From Dolomedes plantarius (lineage: Eukaryota > Arthropoda > Arachnida > Araneae > Dolomedidae), in NCBI GenBank assembly GCA_907164885.2, contig OU015493.1, positions 66,238,126 through 66,302,125 of the forward strand: a DNA stretch of 64,000 nt. Direction: 5' to 3'. A model generated the notes under the pieces. The model had not been told where the DNA came from. It ran no database searches and saw nothing but the letters and a program-made list of their open reading frames with translations. A program made the translations under genes and the position numbers. This document shows, piece by piece, positions 1 to 9,889 of this stretch. Numbering within the stretch: the first letter of the stretch is position 1; each line of letters opens with the position of its first letter.

Positions 1-2577
1 CTAAAATGGGATGATGCTTTATTTGATAAGTATAAGAGTATTGTATCAGAGCAATTGAGAAATGGCATAGTTGAAGAATGCCCCGACAATGAAATAGAAA
101 AATGGGTGTTAAATAATCTCATCGAGAACCAGGATAATCCTAAAAATGTCGTGAAGCTCTTGGGATTAATATGGGATAGAGATTCAGACCACTTACAGTT
201 AGATATGCAACCTATTACTGAAAATTGGGACACTAAAATTACGAAAAGATACATACTAAAGACCATGCTGAAATTGTTTGATCCCTTAGGTTTTATTTCA
301 CCGTATGTTATCCGCATGAAAATTTTATTACAGGAAATTTGGGAAGGAGGTTTTGAATGGGACATTGAATTACCTTTGAATTTAAAGAATAAATGGGATA
401 GTTGGTATTCTGAAACTAAACACTTAAGGAAACTGGAAATTCCTAGGATATATTTCCCTGGTGGATTAAATTTGTCCTATGATTGTATAGAAATTCATTT
501 ATTTTGTGATGCCAGTCCTAAGGCCTACGGTGCGGTAGCTTATATTAGATATAGAAATGAAGCTAACCAGATTAAGACTGCATTTCTCTGGTCTAAAGCC
601 AGAGTATCCCCTTTAAAACGAGTGACCATTCCCCGTTTAGAGTTGTTAGGTGCATTAATTGCTGCCAGAATGTCTAAATATTTAAAAGGGGTATTAGATT
701 TACGAAATTTGGAATTTAAGCTATGGACCGACTCTACAATAGCCTTATATTGGATTAAAGGATCTGCAGCAAACTGGAAGCCCTTTGTTTCCAATCGGGT
801 TACTGAAATTCAATCTTTGTCAGATCCGGAAAGTTGGAACTATTGTAGCGGTCAAGATAACCCAGCTGATTTACTTACACGTGGTGAACACTTAAGCTCT
901 TTAATAGACAATAATCTTTGGTGGCAAGGTCCTGTATGGTTATCCCTCCCTGAATCTATGTGGCCCCCTAAGGTAGGAGTTAAAGAAGACGAAGAAGTAG
1001 CAATTGAAAGAAAATCTAAGACAAAGCTGACTCAGGTATGCTGTGCCGTAAATGTACGATCTGAAGCCCTTTTAAATGTAGACCGGTTCAGTAAGCTCTC
1101 TCAATTGTTTAATGTTACGGGGTGGATCCTGCGTTTCCTTCATAATTCAAATCCGAAAAATTGTAAAATATCCGGTCCATTAACAACCACAGAAGTAGAA
1201 AAGGCCGAGATTTATTGGATCAAGCAAATTCAAAAATCTGCTTTCTCGGAGGAAATAGAGCAGCTACAGCAGGGAAAATCTATTTTTAAAGAATCAAAGT
1301 TGTACCACCTTAATCCCGAACTGGACGAGAATAAACTACTTGTGATTAAAGGCAGACTACAATTTTCCGATTTATATGAGCGGGAAAAACATCCGTGGGT
1401 GCTTCCCGATAAAGGAAGGTTTGTAAACCTACTTATTATTGATGCGCATGTAAGAATGTATCATTTTGGTGTAGCTGCTACCCTAGCTCATCTACGAGAG
1501 CGATATTTCATCATGAAGGGCAGAAGAATAATAAAATCTGTCCTGAAAACCTGCATGCTGTGTAAAAGGTTCAATGCCACTTCTGGAAAAGAAATTACTG
1601 CACCCCTACCTAGAGATAGAATTATCGAAACACCACCTTTTGAGACTATCGGTATAGATTTTGCAGGGCCAATTTACACTAAAGGATCCTTGGGATCAGA
1701 AAAGGCTTACATTGTGCTGTTTACTTGTGCTGTTACAAGAGCTATTCATTTAGAGCTGGTGACGAATTTAAGCACGGCTAATTTCATTTTAGCTCTTAAG
1801 CGATTCTTTGCTCGAAGAGGACTCTGTAAGGTGATATACAGTGACAATGCCAAAACATTTGTCAAGACCGACTTGCTTTTAAAAGAGATCTGGAAAAGAA
1901 TTTCAAAGGAAGAAGTTAAAAACTATTTAACTATGAACAAAATAATATGGAAATTTATCATCCCAAGAGCAGCCTGGTGGGGAGGTTTTTGGGAGAGAAT
2001 GGTTAGATCTGTGAAAACACCATTAAAGAAGATACTCGGTAGAACTTGCCTTACTTATGAAGAAACCGAAACTATGCTCACTGAAGTGGAGGCAGTAATT
2101 AATTCTAGACCCTTATCGTATGTTTACGAAGAGCCTTCAGAACCGGAACCTCTAACTCCAGCTCATTTCTTGGTAGGAAAGAGGTTAACATCGTTGCCCT
2201 GTGGAATTCCAATTATCTTCGAAACGAAATCCGATAAATCCACGTTATTAAACAAATTAAAATATCGCCAACAAATAATTGATCATTTTTGGAAAAGGTG
2301 GAGAAAAGAATATCTTCTGGAGCTACGATCAGCAAATAAACTAGATCCCGTCAAATCTTCAGCCTTCAAAGTTGGTGATATAGTCCTGATTCATGATGAA
2401 AAGTTGCCAAAACATCTTTGGAAGTGTGGATATGTAAAAGAGCTTTTGCCCGGACGAGACTCTAAAATAAGGTCATGTATCCTGAAAACTCCAACTGGAC
2501 TGATTAAAAGACCGATACAACTACTGTATAAACTTGAATTAGATTCGATGGAGAAATCAAATGAACAACAATCTTAG
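1..2577 (+). CDS. BEL/Pao retrotransposon polyprotein, 3' part (RNase H, integrase); runs off the left edge
   Basis: The frame is open from base 1 to the stop at 2575-2577, so the start lies outside the window; no ATG is needed near base 55. What is visible is the C-terminal 858 or so residues of a pol polyprotein. In order (numbered from base 1): end of the reverse transcriptase/Pao region (LKLFDPLGFISPYVIR, about 90-105); RNase H-like region with LFCDASPKAYGA (about 168) and WTDSTIALYWIKG (about 242); GQDNPADLLTRG (about 284), typical of BEL/Pao; integrase zinc-binding H2C2 region ending CMLCKRF (about 518); integrase core with IGIDFAGP, YSDNAKTF and WWGGFWERMV (about 551, 613, 659), carrying the catalytic acidic residues; and a C-terminal domain with FKVGDIVLIHDE (about 790). 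The visible part has no internal stop, so the insertion may be fairly young. It belongs to a mobile element, not a host gene. Confidence 0.93.
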   Translation, partial: LKWDDALFDKYKSIVSEQLRNGIVEECPDNEIEKWVLNNLIENQDNPKNVVKLLGLIWDRDSDHLQLDMQPITENWDTKITKRYILKTMLKLFDPLGFISPYVIRMKILLQEIWEGGFEWDIELPLNLKNKWDSWYSETKHLRKLEIPRIYFPGGLNLSYDCIEIHLFCDASPKAYGAVAYIRYRNEANQIKTAFLWSKARVSPLKRVTIPRLELLGALIAARMSKYLKGVLDLRNLEFKLWTDSTIALYWIKGSAANWKPFVSNRVTEIQSLSDPESWNYCSGQDNPADLLTRGEHLSSLIDNNLWWQGPVWLSLPESMWPPKVGVKEDEEVAIERKSKTKLTQVCCAVNVRSEALLNVDRFSKLSQLFNVTGWILRFLHNSNPKNCKISGPLTTTEVEKAEIYWIKQIQKSAFSEEIEQLQQGKSIFKESKLYHLNPELDENKLLVIKGRLQFSDLYEREKHPWVLPDKGRFVNLLIIDAHVRMYHFGVAATLAHLRERYFIMKGRRIIKSVLKTCMLCKRFNATSGKEITAPLPRDRIIETPPFETIGIDFAGPIYTKGSLGSEKAYIVLFTCAVTRAIHLELVTNLSTANFILALKRFFARRGLCKVIYSDNAKTFVKTDLLLKEIWKRISKEEVKNYLTMNKIIWKFIIPRAAWWGGFWERMVRSVKTPLKKILGRTCLTYEETETMLTEVEAVINSRPLSYVYEEPSEPEPLTPAHFLVGKRLTSLPCGIPIIFETKSDKSTLLNKLKYRQQIIDHFWKRWRKEYLLELRSANKLDPVKSSAFKVGDIVLIHDEKLPKHLWKCGYVKELLPGRDSKIRSCILKTPTGLIKRPIQLLYKLELDSMEKSNEQQS

Positions 2578-2830
2578 AACTTTAACCTTATTTGATTTGT
2601 TATATTGTGCTTGATTTTAATATTTTTTATTCTCATTTTAGAATTCAACTTAATTTTACTAAACTTTAAAGTGTTTGAAAATTTGGTAATCTTTCTTAGT
2701 ATGTAAGTATGTCTTTAACATTTATTGATTTGTATTCAAGAAGCTATCATCATTTAGGTAATGTTTTGTTTTAATTTTTGTATTGTTCTTATTTATGTAT
2801 TGTTTGATGAACAACTGTAATTGTTCATCC

Positions 2831-3130
2831 GGGGGCAGTGTGTTGCAGTTCATCTTTGGTGGCGCTACGAGCGCCGTACCGCGAATCACCCCCCGTTTCA
2901 AACTGTTTGAATCAGAATGCATTGTGCATAAGAACCGACCAGTTCGGTAATAATGGAACTCTCGCTGGAGAGTAATTTCTTAGTAACCTTTTATGTAAAT
3001 ACTGTAACTAATCTTAAATTGTAAATAAATTATGTTAATTTAAACCTGATCGTCATAACTGAAAGAGAAGTGTGCAGTATCATCACTCAAGATAAATCCT
3101 TTTGAACATCTCCCAGTGCAGAATTTAGCA
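2831..3130 (+). repeat. Probable 3' LTR of the BEL/Pao element, with polypurine tract
   Basis: A G-rich tract (GGGGGCAG) at about 2831-2838 follows the pol stop after 250 bases of AT-rich sequence. It is followed by TGTTGCAG, a reasonable LTR start at 2841. The segment contains AATAAA-like signals near 3025. A TG...CA pair would put the end at about 3130. The 5' LTR is outside the window, so the boundaries cannot be verified and the right end is a guess. Confidence 0.45.
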
Positions 3131-3189
3131 CCTGCTACCTCTGAACCCGAGGAGAGCCGGATTTTTTATCTTTATATATGCTGTATATA

Positions 3190-3733
3190 CAGGGTGTCCG
3201 GGCTAAAGGTATCCAAAAGTCATGACTTATTTTTACGGAACTACCCATTAGAATTAAAAAAAATTATTTAAATAGAAAAAACATCTCACCAAGTTTTAAT
3301 ATCAATCATAGATTTGTATCATAGATTTCGATGTGTACACCTTTTGTAGCACGATTAACGGCTAAATGGTAATCCAGTTCTCTCCGAGTGTTTCGTAGCA
3401 TATCAGGCGTTATTAGATTTTTTGCTTGGGGATTCATTAAATACGTTGTGTTTAAACAAAAAATTGAAACTGTGGATGATTTGAAGAAGCGTATCATTCA
3501 AGCAATTCGTGTAATAACGCCTGATATGTTACGAAACACTTGGAGAGAACTGGATTACCATTTAGACGTTTGTCGTGCTACAAAAGGTGCACACATCGAA
3601 ATCTATGATACTATGATTGATATTAAAACTTGGTGAGAATTTCTTTCTATTTAAATAAATTTTTTAAAATTCTAATGGGTAGTTCCGTAAAAATAAGTCA
3701 TGATTTTTGGATACCTTTAGCCCGGACACCCTG
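3190..3733 (+). mobile_element. Mariner-type MITE with long inverted repeats
   Basis: The terminal repeats begin CAGGGTGTCCGGGCTAAAGG and are flanked by TA on both sides (3188-3189, 3734-3735), the Tc1/mariner target duplication. About 220 bases at each end are inverted copies of one another. Each arm encodes the tail of a transposase-like protein (TPDMLRNTWRELDYHL then RATKGAHIEIYD), read toward the element end. The element therefore looks like a deletion derivative or fold-back copy of a mariner-superfamily transposon, with no complete transposase. A related copy lies at 62.25-63.55 kb. Confidence 0.85.
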
Positions 3734-3890
3734 TATTTAACAGAAAATGACTGTGCGCACAGTCCTTTAAAGAAAGAAAATTAAACATTAAATGAAAAGC
3801 AATGACATTTTAATGTTCACCAACTAAATAAAACAGTTCTACAGAATTTTAGTTCAACCAAAATAAATAGCTATCCGAAATCCCTGCCAG

Positions 3891-4198
3891 AAAACTGAAG
3901 GAACCGGATTATCCATGGCCGGAGTTTTGAATGTCAACCTGTATATGGAAAACTCCAATAACTCACCAGCTTACGTAAGTATGGAAACAAGCCGAAGAAT
4001 ATTTTTGATAAGGGTTCTAATAAACGGAGACAAGGGTATATACGCTGTGTATTTTTGCTCAGAAATGGATAACACGTGTTTCTTAAAAATTTTTTTTTTC
4101 AGGGAAATTTCAAGATGGAAATGAAACTGCTGAAAAGAGAAGCAAAAACGGACAAACAGATCGCTTGCTTTGAGTTTACCGGGAGTACTGTACCATGA
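3891..4198 (+). CDS. GM2-activator-like protein, 3' end only (gene 0; partial or broken)
   Basis: Two exons are visible: about 3891-3974 (acceptor after CCCTGCCAG, donor TTAC|GTAAGT, phase 0) and 4103-4198 (acceptor TTTTTTTTTCAG, stop TGA). The last exon starts GNFKMEMKLLKREAKTDKQI and continues ACFEF. It aligns with the last exons of genes 1 and 2 (GKYRTVMRL...ELACFTLY; GRYRTELKL...ELACYKIW), with the same phase-0 junction. The penultimate exon reads TEGTGLSMAGVLNVNLYMEN, like the second half of exon 3 in the ML-fold GM2 activator family. The first half of exon 3 and exons 1-2 are not visible. The frame is closed upstream at 3864, just 3' of the mariner MITE and BEL/Pao element. It may be a pseudogene, or the missing exons may lie outside the window. 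An NNS glycosylation sequon is present. Confidence 0.7.
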
Positions 4199-4407
4199 AA
4201 CATCGAAGTTGTAAACTTTTTACTTATATACAGATTAAATTTTATTTAAGATGTGCACGTCATGAATTATTTTTCAAAAATACAGTCCCGTAGTGCTTAC
4301 AAAAAGCCGTGGAACAAAAAGTCTTCAAGTCCATAAATACAGACAAAGGGTCTGGAATGCAGTAAAAGAATTGGGCATCGGTGGAGTCCTGGAGACAATC
4401 CTTAACT

Positions 4408-5152
4408 CAAGGATTCTCAACCTTTGGACGTTTGCAGAACCCTTCGGAATGAGATTAGAAACTCGGGGCACCCTTGTCAGAATCTTAGTTTTTTTTTAAA
4501 TATTAAATCAAAGCGGAATTTATATCAGGAACATGTCGAATTTAAGTTCAAACAAATAATTACTCCATTTTATTTATTCATTGAAAGATATAAGTAACAT
4601 ACCCTAGAATACAATATATTAATACAGTTTTAAAACTAGTCATGGGATTCAGTGCAGCATTACACTAAAGCAGGGGTGGGCAATTATTTTAGCTCGAAGG
4701 CCGCTTTGTGTAAGCGGAGGTTAGCGGAGGGCCGCACCTTTTAGAATTATTGCATTTATTAGATAACTTTGCATTTCAGAAAAGGTATAAATTGTATCAT
4801 AAAAATCAATAAATATAAATTAAATTAAATATTGGCAGTTTTTCTGGCTGTCTTGGAGTTTTTGGCTGTCTTTGGCAGTTTTTCTGGCTGTTCGGATTTT
4901 TCTGGATGTCTTGGTGGGCCCCCCAAAAAATCTGTAGCGGGCAGCAATTTGCTTACCCCTGCACTAGAGGACTACAAAAGAAATCATTAAGAATAGTTTT
5001 GATTTATTAATGGGAGACTTGCAATAGGTGCTTAGAGTACAAATGCTTGATAGTAATATTTATCTTAAGAGAGTAATTTTTTTTTGTTTATCCCCCCCCC
5101 CCCAAAAAAAACAAAAAAAAAAAATTCATGGCATACCAGTTGGGAATTACTG
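4408..5152 (+). mobile_element. Non-autonomous hAT-type repeat, family X copy A (interrupted)
   Basis: The element begins CAAGGATTCTCAACC and ends TTGGGAATTACTG. The 8-base flanks CCTTAACT (4400-4407) and CTTTAACT (5153-5160) match at 7 of 8 positions, as expected of a hAT target duplication. It is related to copies at 14732-17331, 18104-18931 and 42597-43054. A second hAT element at 4671-4961 sits inside it. No coding sequence was recognised. Confidence 0.75.
4671..4961. mobile_element. hAT MITE nested in family X copy A
   Basis: Terminal inverted repeats CAGGGGTGGGCAA and TTGCTTACCCCTG enclose 291 bases. They are flanked by CACTAAAG (4663-4670) and CACTAGAG (4962-4969), a 7-of-8 match. The uninterrupted sequence survives in family X copy C, reading TAGTCCTCTAGTGTAATAG on the plus strand near 18300, which confirms the insertion point. 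Confidence 0.85.
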
Positions 5153-5159
5153 CTTTAAC

Positions 5160-5731
5160 TGCATATAACGCCTAGGCTAGGATTAAAGTTCGGTTGCAAT
5201 TATAAATAGCTTCTCCCGATGATTGGGAATTGAGAGAGTAATAGTAAAAGCAATAGAACAATAGGGTTTGGAATAACAGTCTGTGACAAATGTCCATTGA
5301 AACGTATCAGTTTTGACCTAAGCATACGTTTGTTCTCCGTTGAGGGTTCGAGGCTGAAAATGGTCTATCTGTTTTTAAATGTGTGAATAAAGGAAGAGGC
5401 TCACAGTAATACCACGCGTTCACGAACTGAGCTAAGAGTTAATGGAATGTTTCTCATTATACAAGCGCTCGTGCCCAGCGAGAAAAATGTAAAAACTCAG
5501 ACTCCATCTTAACAAATAATAAAAAAAAAAAACATAATAAAATAAACCCCAGCTTTTAAAACATTTTTTATTATTAGGATGATTAAAAAATTTAAATAAG
5601 ATAATACACACCCCATTTCCAGTTAAATGAATGATATTTTATCTATAATTGTCAAACGGAATCTAAATAATCATTCACCTTCAAATTAATTTTCCGAAGA
5701 TTTTTTAATGCATGTTTCGTATCGTCTATAA
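5160..5731. other. No gene seen; AT-rich
   Basis: The stretch has poly-A runs and short open frames only. No splice-flanked coding segment or terminal repeat was recognised. Confidence 0.4.
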
Positions 5732-5950
5732 CAGTGATTCTCAACCTTTTTATGTCTATGTCCTCCCCCCCCCCTTTCGACGATTTTCATACTGAACTCC
5801 CCCCCCCCCCCCCCTTCTCCGAGGTCTAAATTCCTAAGTATTGCTAGTAAAATACTTTTACACATACTTTTTGCCATCCACCAGTGCTCCCCCCCCCTCT
5901 GAATATCACTCACATCTCCCCAGGGAGCACGCCCCCAGGTTGAGTAGAAC
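5732..5950. mobile_element. hAT-like MITE with long poly-C tracts
   Basis: It starts CAGTGATTCTCAACC, the same end type as repeat family X, and finishes near GGTTGAGTAGAAC. Three long C-runs lie between, giving spurious glycine-rich frames on the minus strand. No clean target duplication was found, so the right end is approximate. Confidence 0.5.
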
Positions 5951-5965
5951 ATGATCCTTCTATTA

Positions 5966-6372
5966 CCGTAAAATCTTGACTATAATTCGCACACGTGTAT
6001 AATACGCATGCTTGATTTTGCGCGAAATTTTCGGGAAAAAAATTTAAATTCGACTATAATACGTACCCATAATTTTTCAATATTTTATTTAAAAATTGCA
6101 CAAATATTTATTAACATAAATAAAATTTGTAATAAAAAGAAACGAAAATGTCAAATTCGGTAGATAAAAAAACTTAAATTTTTAATTCAAAACAAACAAT
6201 AGTGTGAAATTATCAGTCTTAATCACTTTCACCAGAATACATCTCATCTATTGTTCACCGTTTATTCAATGTTGAAAACTACGTTTTTTTTTTGTACACG
6301 AGTGTAATACACACCCTCATTTTTGCAGACTAAAATGTGAAAAAAGTGCGTATTATACTCAAGATCTTACGG
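5966..6372. mobile_element. MITE with CCGTAAAATCTTGACTATAA inverted ends
   Basis: The left end CCGTAAAATCTTGACTATAA is repeated in inverse at the right end (near GTGCGTATTATACTCAAGAT, 6345-6370). TA precedes the left end; the right TA has decayed. It resembles Tc1/mariner-type MITEs. No coding sequence was found. Confidence 0.7.
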
Positions 6373-6646
6373 CACTTCTTTTACCATTTCTGTTTTAGGT
6401 ATCCAGGTGAGACACTTTTAACGATATCTACGAGTATTTATTGCCTGTTTTGCCATCATACGATCCTTTGCTGTTCCAGTGCTAAGAAAATTAGTGTCTT
6501 TCGGTGTGATTCTATTAGGGGGGGGGGGAGATATATCGCGATTCAATAGAAATGATCTCGTATCATCTTACATTCAAACGCATACTAATGTCATTGTGAG
6601 GTGTAATTTTAAATAAAGCTGTTTTATTATATTTAAATTATGCTTA

Positions 6647-7576
6647 TCTATATATATAAAATAGTTCCGTAACTGACTGACTGACAGACAATGTACACAG
6701 TGGCAACAAGGGGGTCTATCATGCCCCGGGCGCCACTCGCAGAGGGGCGCCAAATGGTCCCCCAGACCATTGGACCATTTGGTCCGAAAGACCATGGGGG
6801 GGGGCGCCAAAAAGGTATCGTGCCCCGGGCGCCAGTTATGCTCACTACGCCACTGAATGTACAGACCAAACGGCTGGACTAAAGGGGTGAAATTTTGCAT
6901 GGCGATTCCTCTTATAGTGTAGGGGTGCACTAAGTAAGATTTTTGAATAATTCTTCTTAGATTTTTTAAAAATGAAACTTTTAAGCTGTTTTAGTAACTT
7001 TTTCAAAGTTTGCATTTAAAATAATAAATTGAGGGTTATAAAATTTATATGATGACAAAGATCATAAAAATTACTTTAAAATGAAATCTTTTTCGAATCT
7101 TTACCTCCATTTTTTGGTTTTTGGTGAATTTTCAAAGATTAATTTTTAGAATTTAATTTATTAAATGCAGATCACGTGATTTCTTTTTCTGGTACTTTAA
7201 ACTAATTTATCGTCACATGCATAACAACTAAATAGACAAAAAAAATTTTTTTTTCTTGGTAATGCAGCAGACGATTGAAAAACATTCAAAAAAATATTAC
7301 AGTAAAAGATATGTTCCTCAAACTGTACTATATTAACTGTACTATATTCTTTAGTATGTTCTATTAGATTTAATTTCAATATTTTCTTTTGCCTATAAAA
7401 ATATCATTTACGATTTTTTATAAATATATTTTTTCGTTTTTTTTACATCAATTGCATACATTGATCGTTGTATTTATTATAAATATATTTATACATATTT
7501 TTGGCATTAATTGCATACATTGACCGTTGTATTTAATTTGAATGTACGCCGTAGCGAAGTACGGGTTTTCAGCTAG
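6647..7576 (+). mobile_element. Non-autonomous Helitron, copy H1
   Basis: It begins TCTATATATATAAAATAG and ends GGGTTTTCAGCTAG, inserted between A and T: the TC...CTAG ends of Helitrons. A hairpin-capable CCGTAGCGAAGTACGGG precedes the 3' end. Shared internal motifs (GTTCCGTAACTGACTGACTG; CTGAAATTTTGCATGG) recur in H2-H5. A 158-base hAT MITE interrupts it at 6698-6855. No helicase coding remains in this copy. Confidence 0.85.
6698..6855. mobile_element. hAT MITE with perfect 8-base target duplication, nested in Helitron H1
   Basis: The ends are CAGTGGC and GCCACTG. Both sides carry AATGTACA (6690-6697 and 6856-6863). Helitron H2 has the empty site (AATGCACAGACC). The interior is GC-rich and partly palindromic, with GGCGCC-containing repeats and a motif around CCATTTGG. 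Confidence 0.92.
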
Positions 7577-7579
7577 TAA

Positions 7580-8827
7580 TGTATATATATAAAACAGTTC
7601 CGTGACTGACTGACTGACAGATAATGCACAGACCAAACCGCTGGACCTAAAGGGCTGAAATTTTGCATGGGGATTCTTCTTACAGTGTAGGGGTGCACTA
7701 AGAAAGATTTTTGAAAAATTCTTCTTAGATTTTTGAAAAATTAAATTTTTAAGCTCTTTTTGTAATATCTTTTAAAGTTTGCATTTAAAATAAAAATCTG
7801 AGGGATATAAAATTTATATCACGACAAACATCATAAAACTTCCTTTAAAATGAAATCTTTTTCGAATCTTTACCTCCATTTTCTGATTTTTGGTAAAATT
7901 TTAGATTAATTTTTTAAATTTAATTTATTAAATGCTGATCACGTGGTTTCTTTTCTTTTTGTGATGCTTTAAATTAATTTTGCGTCACGTGCATAACAAC
8001 GAAATAAATTGACAAAAAATATTAAAATACAGTAAAAGAAAAAATTCAACCACTAGGCTAATTCAAATGGAAGTTTTTGAAGAATAGGAACTGATAGATC
8101 ACATTTATCCAGGCATTGCTCAAGTAAAGAATAAGGCTATAGAATAATTTTACGAAACGGCCATTTTGACTCCAAAAAACGATCAAGCTGCGTTCATTAA
8201 TGACATGTTGCTAAAGTACTTTGATGGGGGAGAAATGGTCTACAAGTTGTTAGACACTGTCTGTAATTCAGTTTATGCCGTTAACTATCCGGTAGAGTTT
8301 CTCAATTCCCTTAAACCACCGGGTCTTCTATACCATAAGCTCTCTTTGCGGAAGGGCACACCCGTACTGCTCCTCCGGAATTTAAAACCATCGAAATTGT
8401 GTAATGGCATTAGACTCTAAGTCAAAGCCCAGCATAAAAATTTAATCTAAGTTATTATTTTAACCGGATGGGCTCATGGAGAAAACATTTTCATGCCACG
8501 CAATCCTCTAATATCTAAAGACCTCCCCTTTGAATTTAAGACACTGCAATTTCCCCTCAAAGTATGCTTCGACATGACGATAAATAAGTCTGAAGTCCAA
8601 ACTTAAAAATACGCTGGCGTAGATTGAAGAGAAAATTGTTTCTCCCACGGTCAGTTTTACGTAGGTTGCTCACGCGTAAGTTCGCGGACGAGCGTGGTAA
8701 TATTAGTTCCACCCAATGAAGAAACAAAAAGTATTGTTTATAAGGAAATCCTCAGTAAGCAAGTTCATTATTTTTTCATTGTAATTATCCTAAAATCTAC
8801 TCTAGCGAAGCACGGGTATTCAGCTAG
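7580..8827 (+). mobile_element. Helitron copy H2 with decayed helicase
   Basis: It starts TGTATATATATAAAACAG (the TC start mutated to TG) and ends GGGTATTCAGCTAG. It lies three bases downstream of H1 in the same orientation. Its ends match the other Helitron copies, but it also holds about 700 bases of helicase-derived sequence at roughly 8050-8760. Confidence 0.85.
8083..8760 (+). pseudogene. Pif1-like Helitron helicase, C-terminal fragment (broken)
   Basis: One frame at 8166-8420 reads TPKNDQAAFINDMLLKYF, AVNYPVEFLNSLKPPG and LRKGTPVLLLRNLKPSKLCN. These are characteristic of the end of the Pif1-type helicase domain of Helitron Rep/helicase proteins. Further weak matches continue in other frames to about 8700, where the sequence resembles the SHGQFYV region. 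The frame is broken by shifts and stops, and the Rep nuclease domain and most of the helicase are gone. Confidence 0.8.
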
Positions 8828-8829
8828 TA

Positions 8830-9520
8830 AGAAATAAACATTAATGTTTTTGCTATATTTTTAGCTTACAAGGAAAATAACCCCTTGATTTTGGGATTTT
8901 TTTTGAAAAAAACCCCCATAAACCCATATGGTCTTTGAAAAACCCAGATCTTGGTTTAGAAACCCAGGTTTGGAAGCTCTGTTACAGACCCCTTATAACG
9001 GAGTTGAGGGCGATCCCTTAACTCCTCTTATTCACGATGCCGAGAAGCATCTCAACTTTTTTTGTTTTATAATAGTGGATATCTTGGCCCAAATTATCAT
9101 ACAATAGCTACCTCAATTTTCCGCTGTTATCGAGCGCACAGTATTTCGTTTATTTCATCGTGCCACTTTGCGTGCAATAGATCAAGGACTACAATACAGT
9201 AACTCTCGTAAGTAGGCTACAAAAGAGTTATAAAAGCATCACGTTTTCCCCCAAAACGGGGTGGAGCTCATAAAAACGTCTGGACTGTCTCAGAAAAGTC
9301 GAAGCACCACATCGTAGAGAGCTTATATATCTTCAGCAGTAAGTTGTTAACTTATTAATTTATGTTTTGAAAAAAAAATCAATTTTAAGCCTAAAAATGA
9401 ATTTTAATTGCAGTGCATAGTCTTTTGATTATTTTTTTTTGATATGAAAGCGAAAGTTTAGTTAAAGAAGTCCTGGACGCAGACTTTTACATTATTATTA
9501 TTATTTAATTTACCCATGTT
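8830..9520. other. No gene seen
   Basis: The sequence is AT-rich and of unknown origin. Short AACCC/AAACCC-rich stretches occur at 8880-8980. No coding segment was recognised on either strand. Confidence 0.4.
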
Positions 9521-9539
9521 TTGAAACGATTGTCCACGC

Positions 9540-9880
9540 AAAAATGTCTTTATATCACTATGCATTTAAAAACGTTTGAATAAATTGAATTAAAAAATAT
9601 TTAAAATTCCAATTTTACAGCATGTACTTTTTTGATATGTCTATTGAACCAATGAGTTTGTTTGCATAATTTTTCCCTCTGGTGCATAGGAAAGATTTCA
9701 ATATAATTTGTCTTTAGGATTTATAGAATCTTATATAAAATTTTCCAAATAAAATTATTTTTTTAAGGGCAATTTTTGTTTCATGGAAAATATTTTCAGA
9801 ACATTTGACTATGAGCAAGAATTGGGAAGACAGTTTTATGAATATCCTTTTAAAGATGGCAAATTATGAAAAATTTATCA
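9540..9880 (+). repeat. Segment similar to gene 1 intron 2 (29530-29830)
   Basis: Both loci share a run of about 250-300 bases of imperfect similarity. Examples are TTTTTTGATATGTCTATTGAACC against TTTTTGATATGTGTGTTGAAC, and the later TTTAGGATT, GGCAATTTTTG and GGAAAATATTTT blocks. At 29.5 kb this lies directly after exon 2 of gene 1; here no exon is visible nearby. It is either an unnamed dispersed repeat or the intronic relic of a duplicated gene. Confidence 0.55.
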
Positions 9881-9889
9881 CGAGATAAA

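Noticed and set aside
540..794. Minus-strand frame inside the BEL/Pao coding region
   Set aside because: It is antisense to a well-conserved RNase H region and has no motif of its own.
5686..5952. Glycine-rich minus-strand frame
   Set aside because: It reads through poly-C tracts of a MITE; the composition alone produces it.
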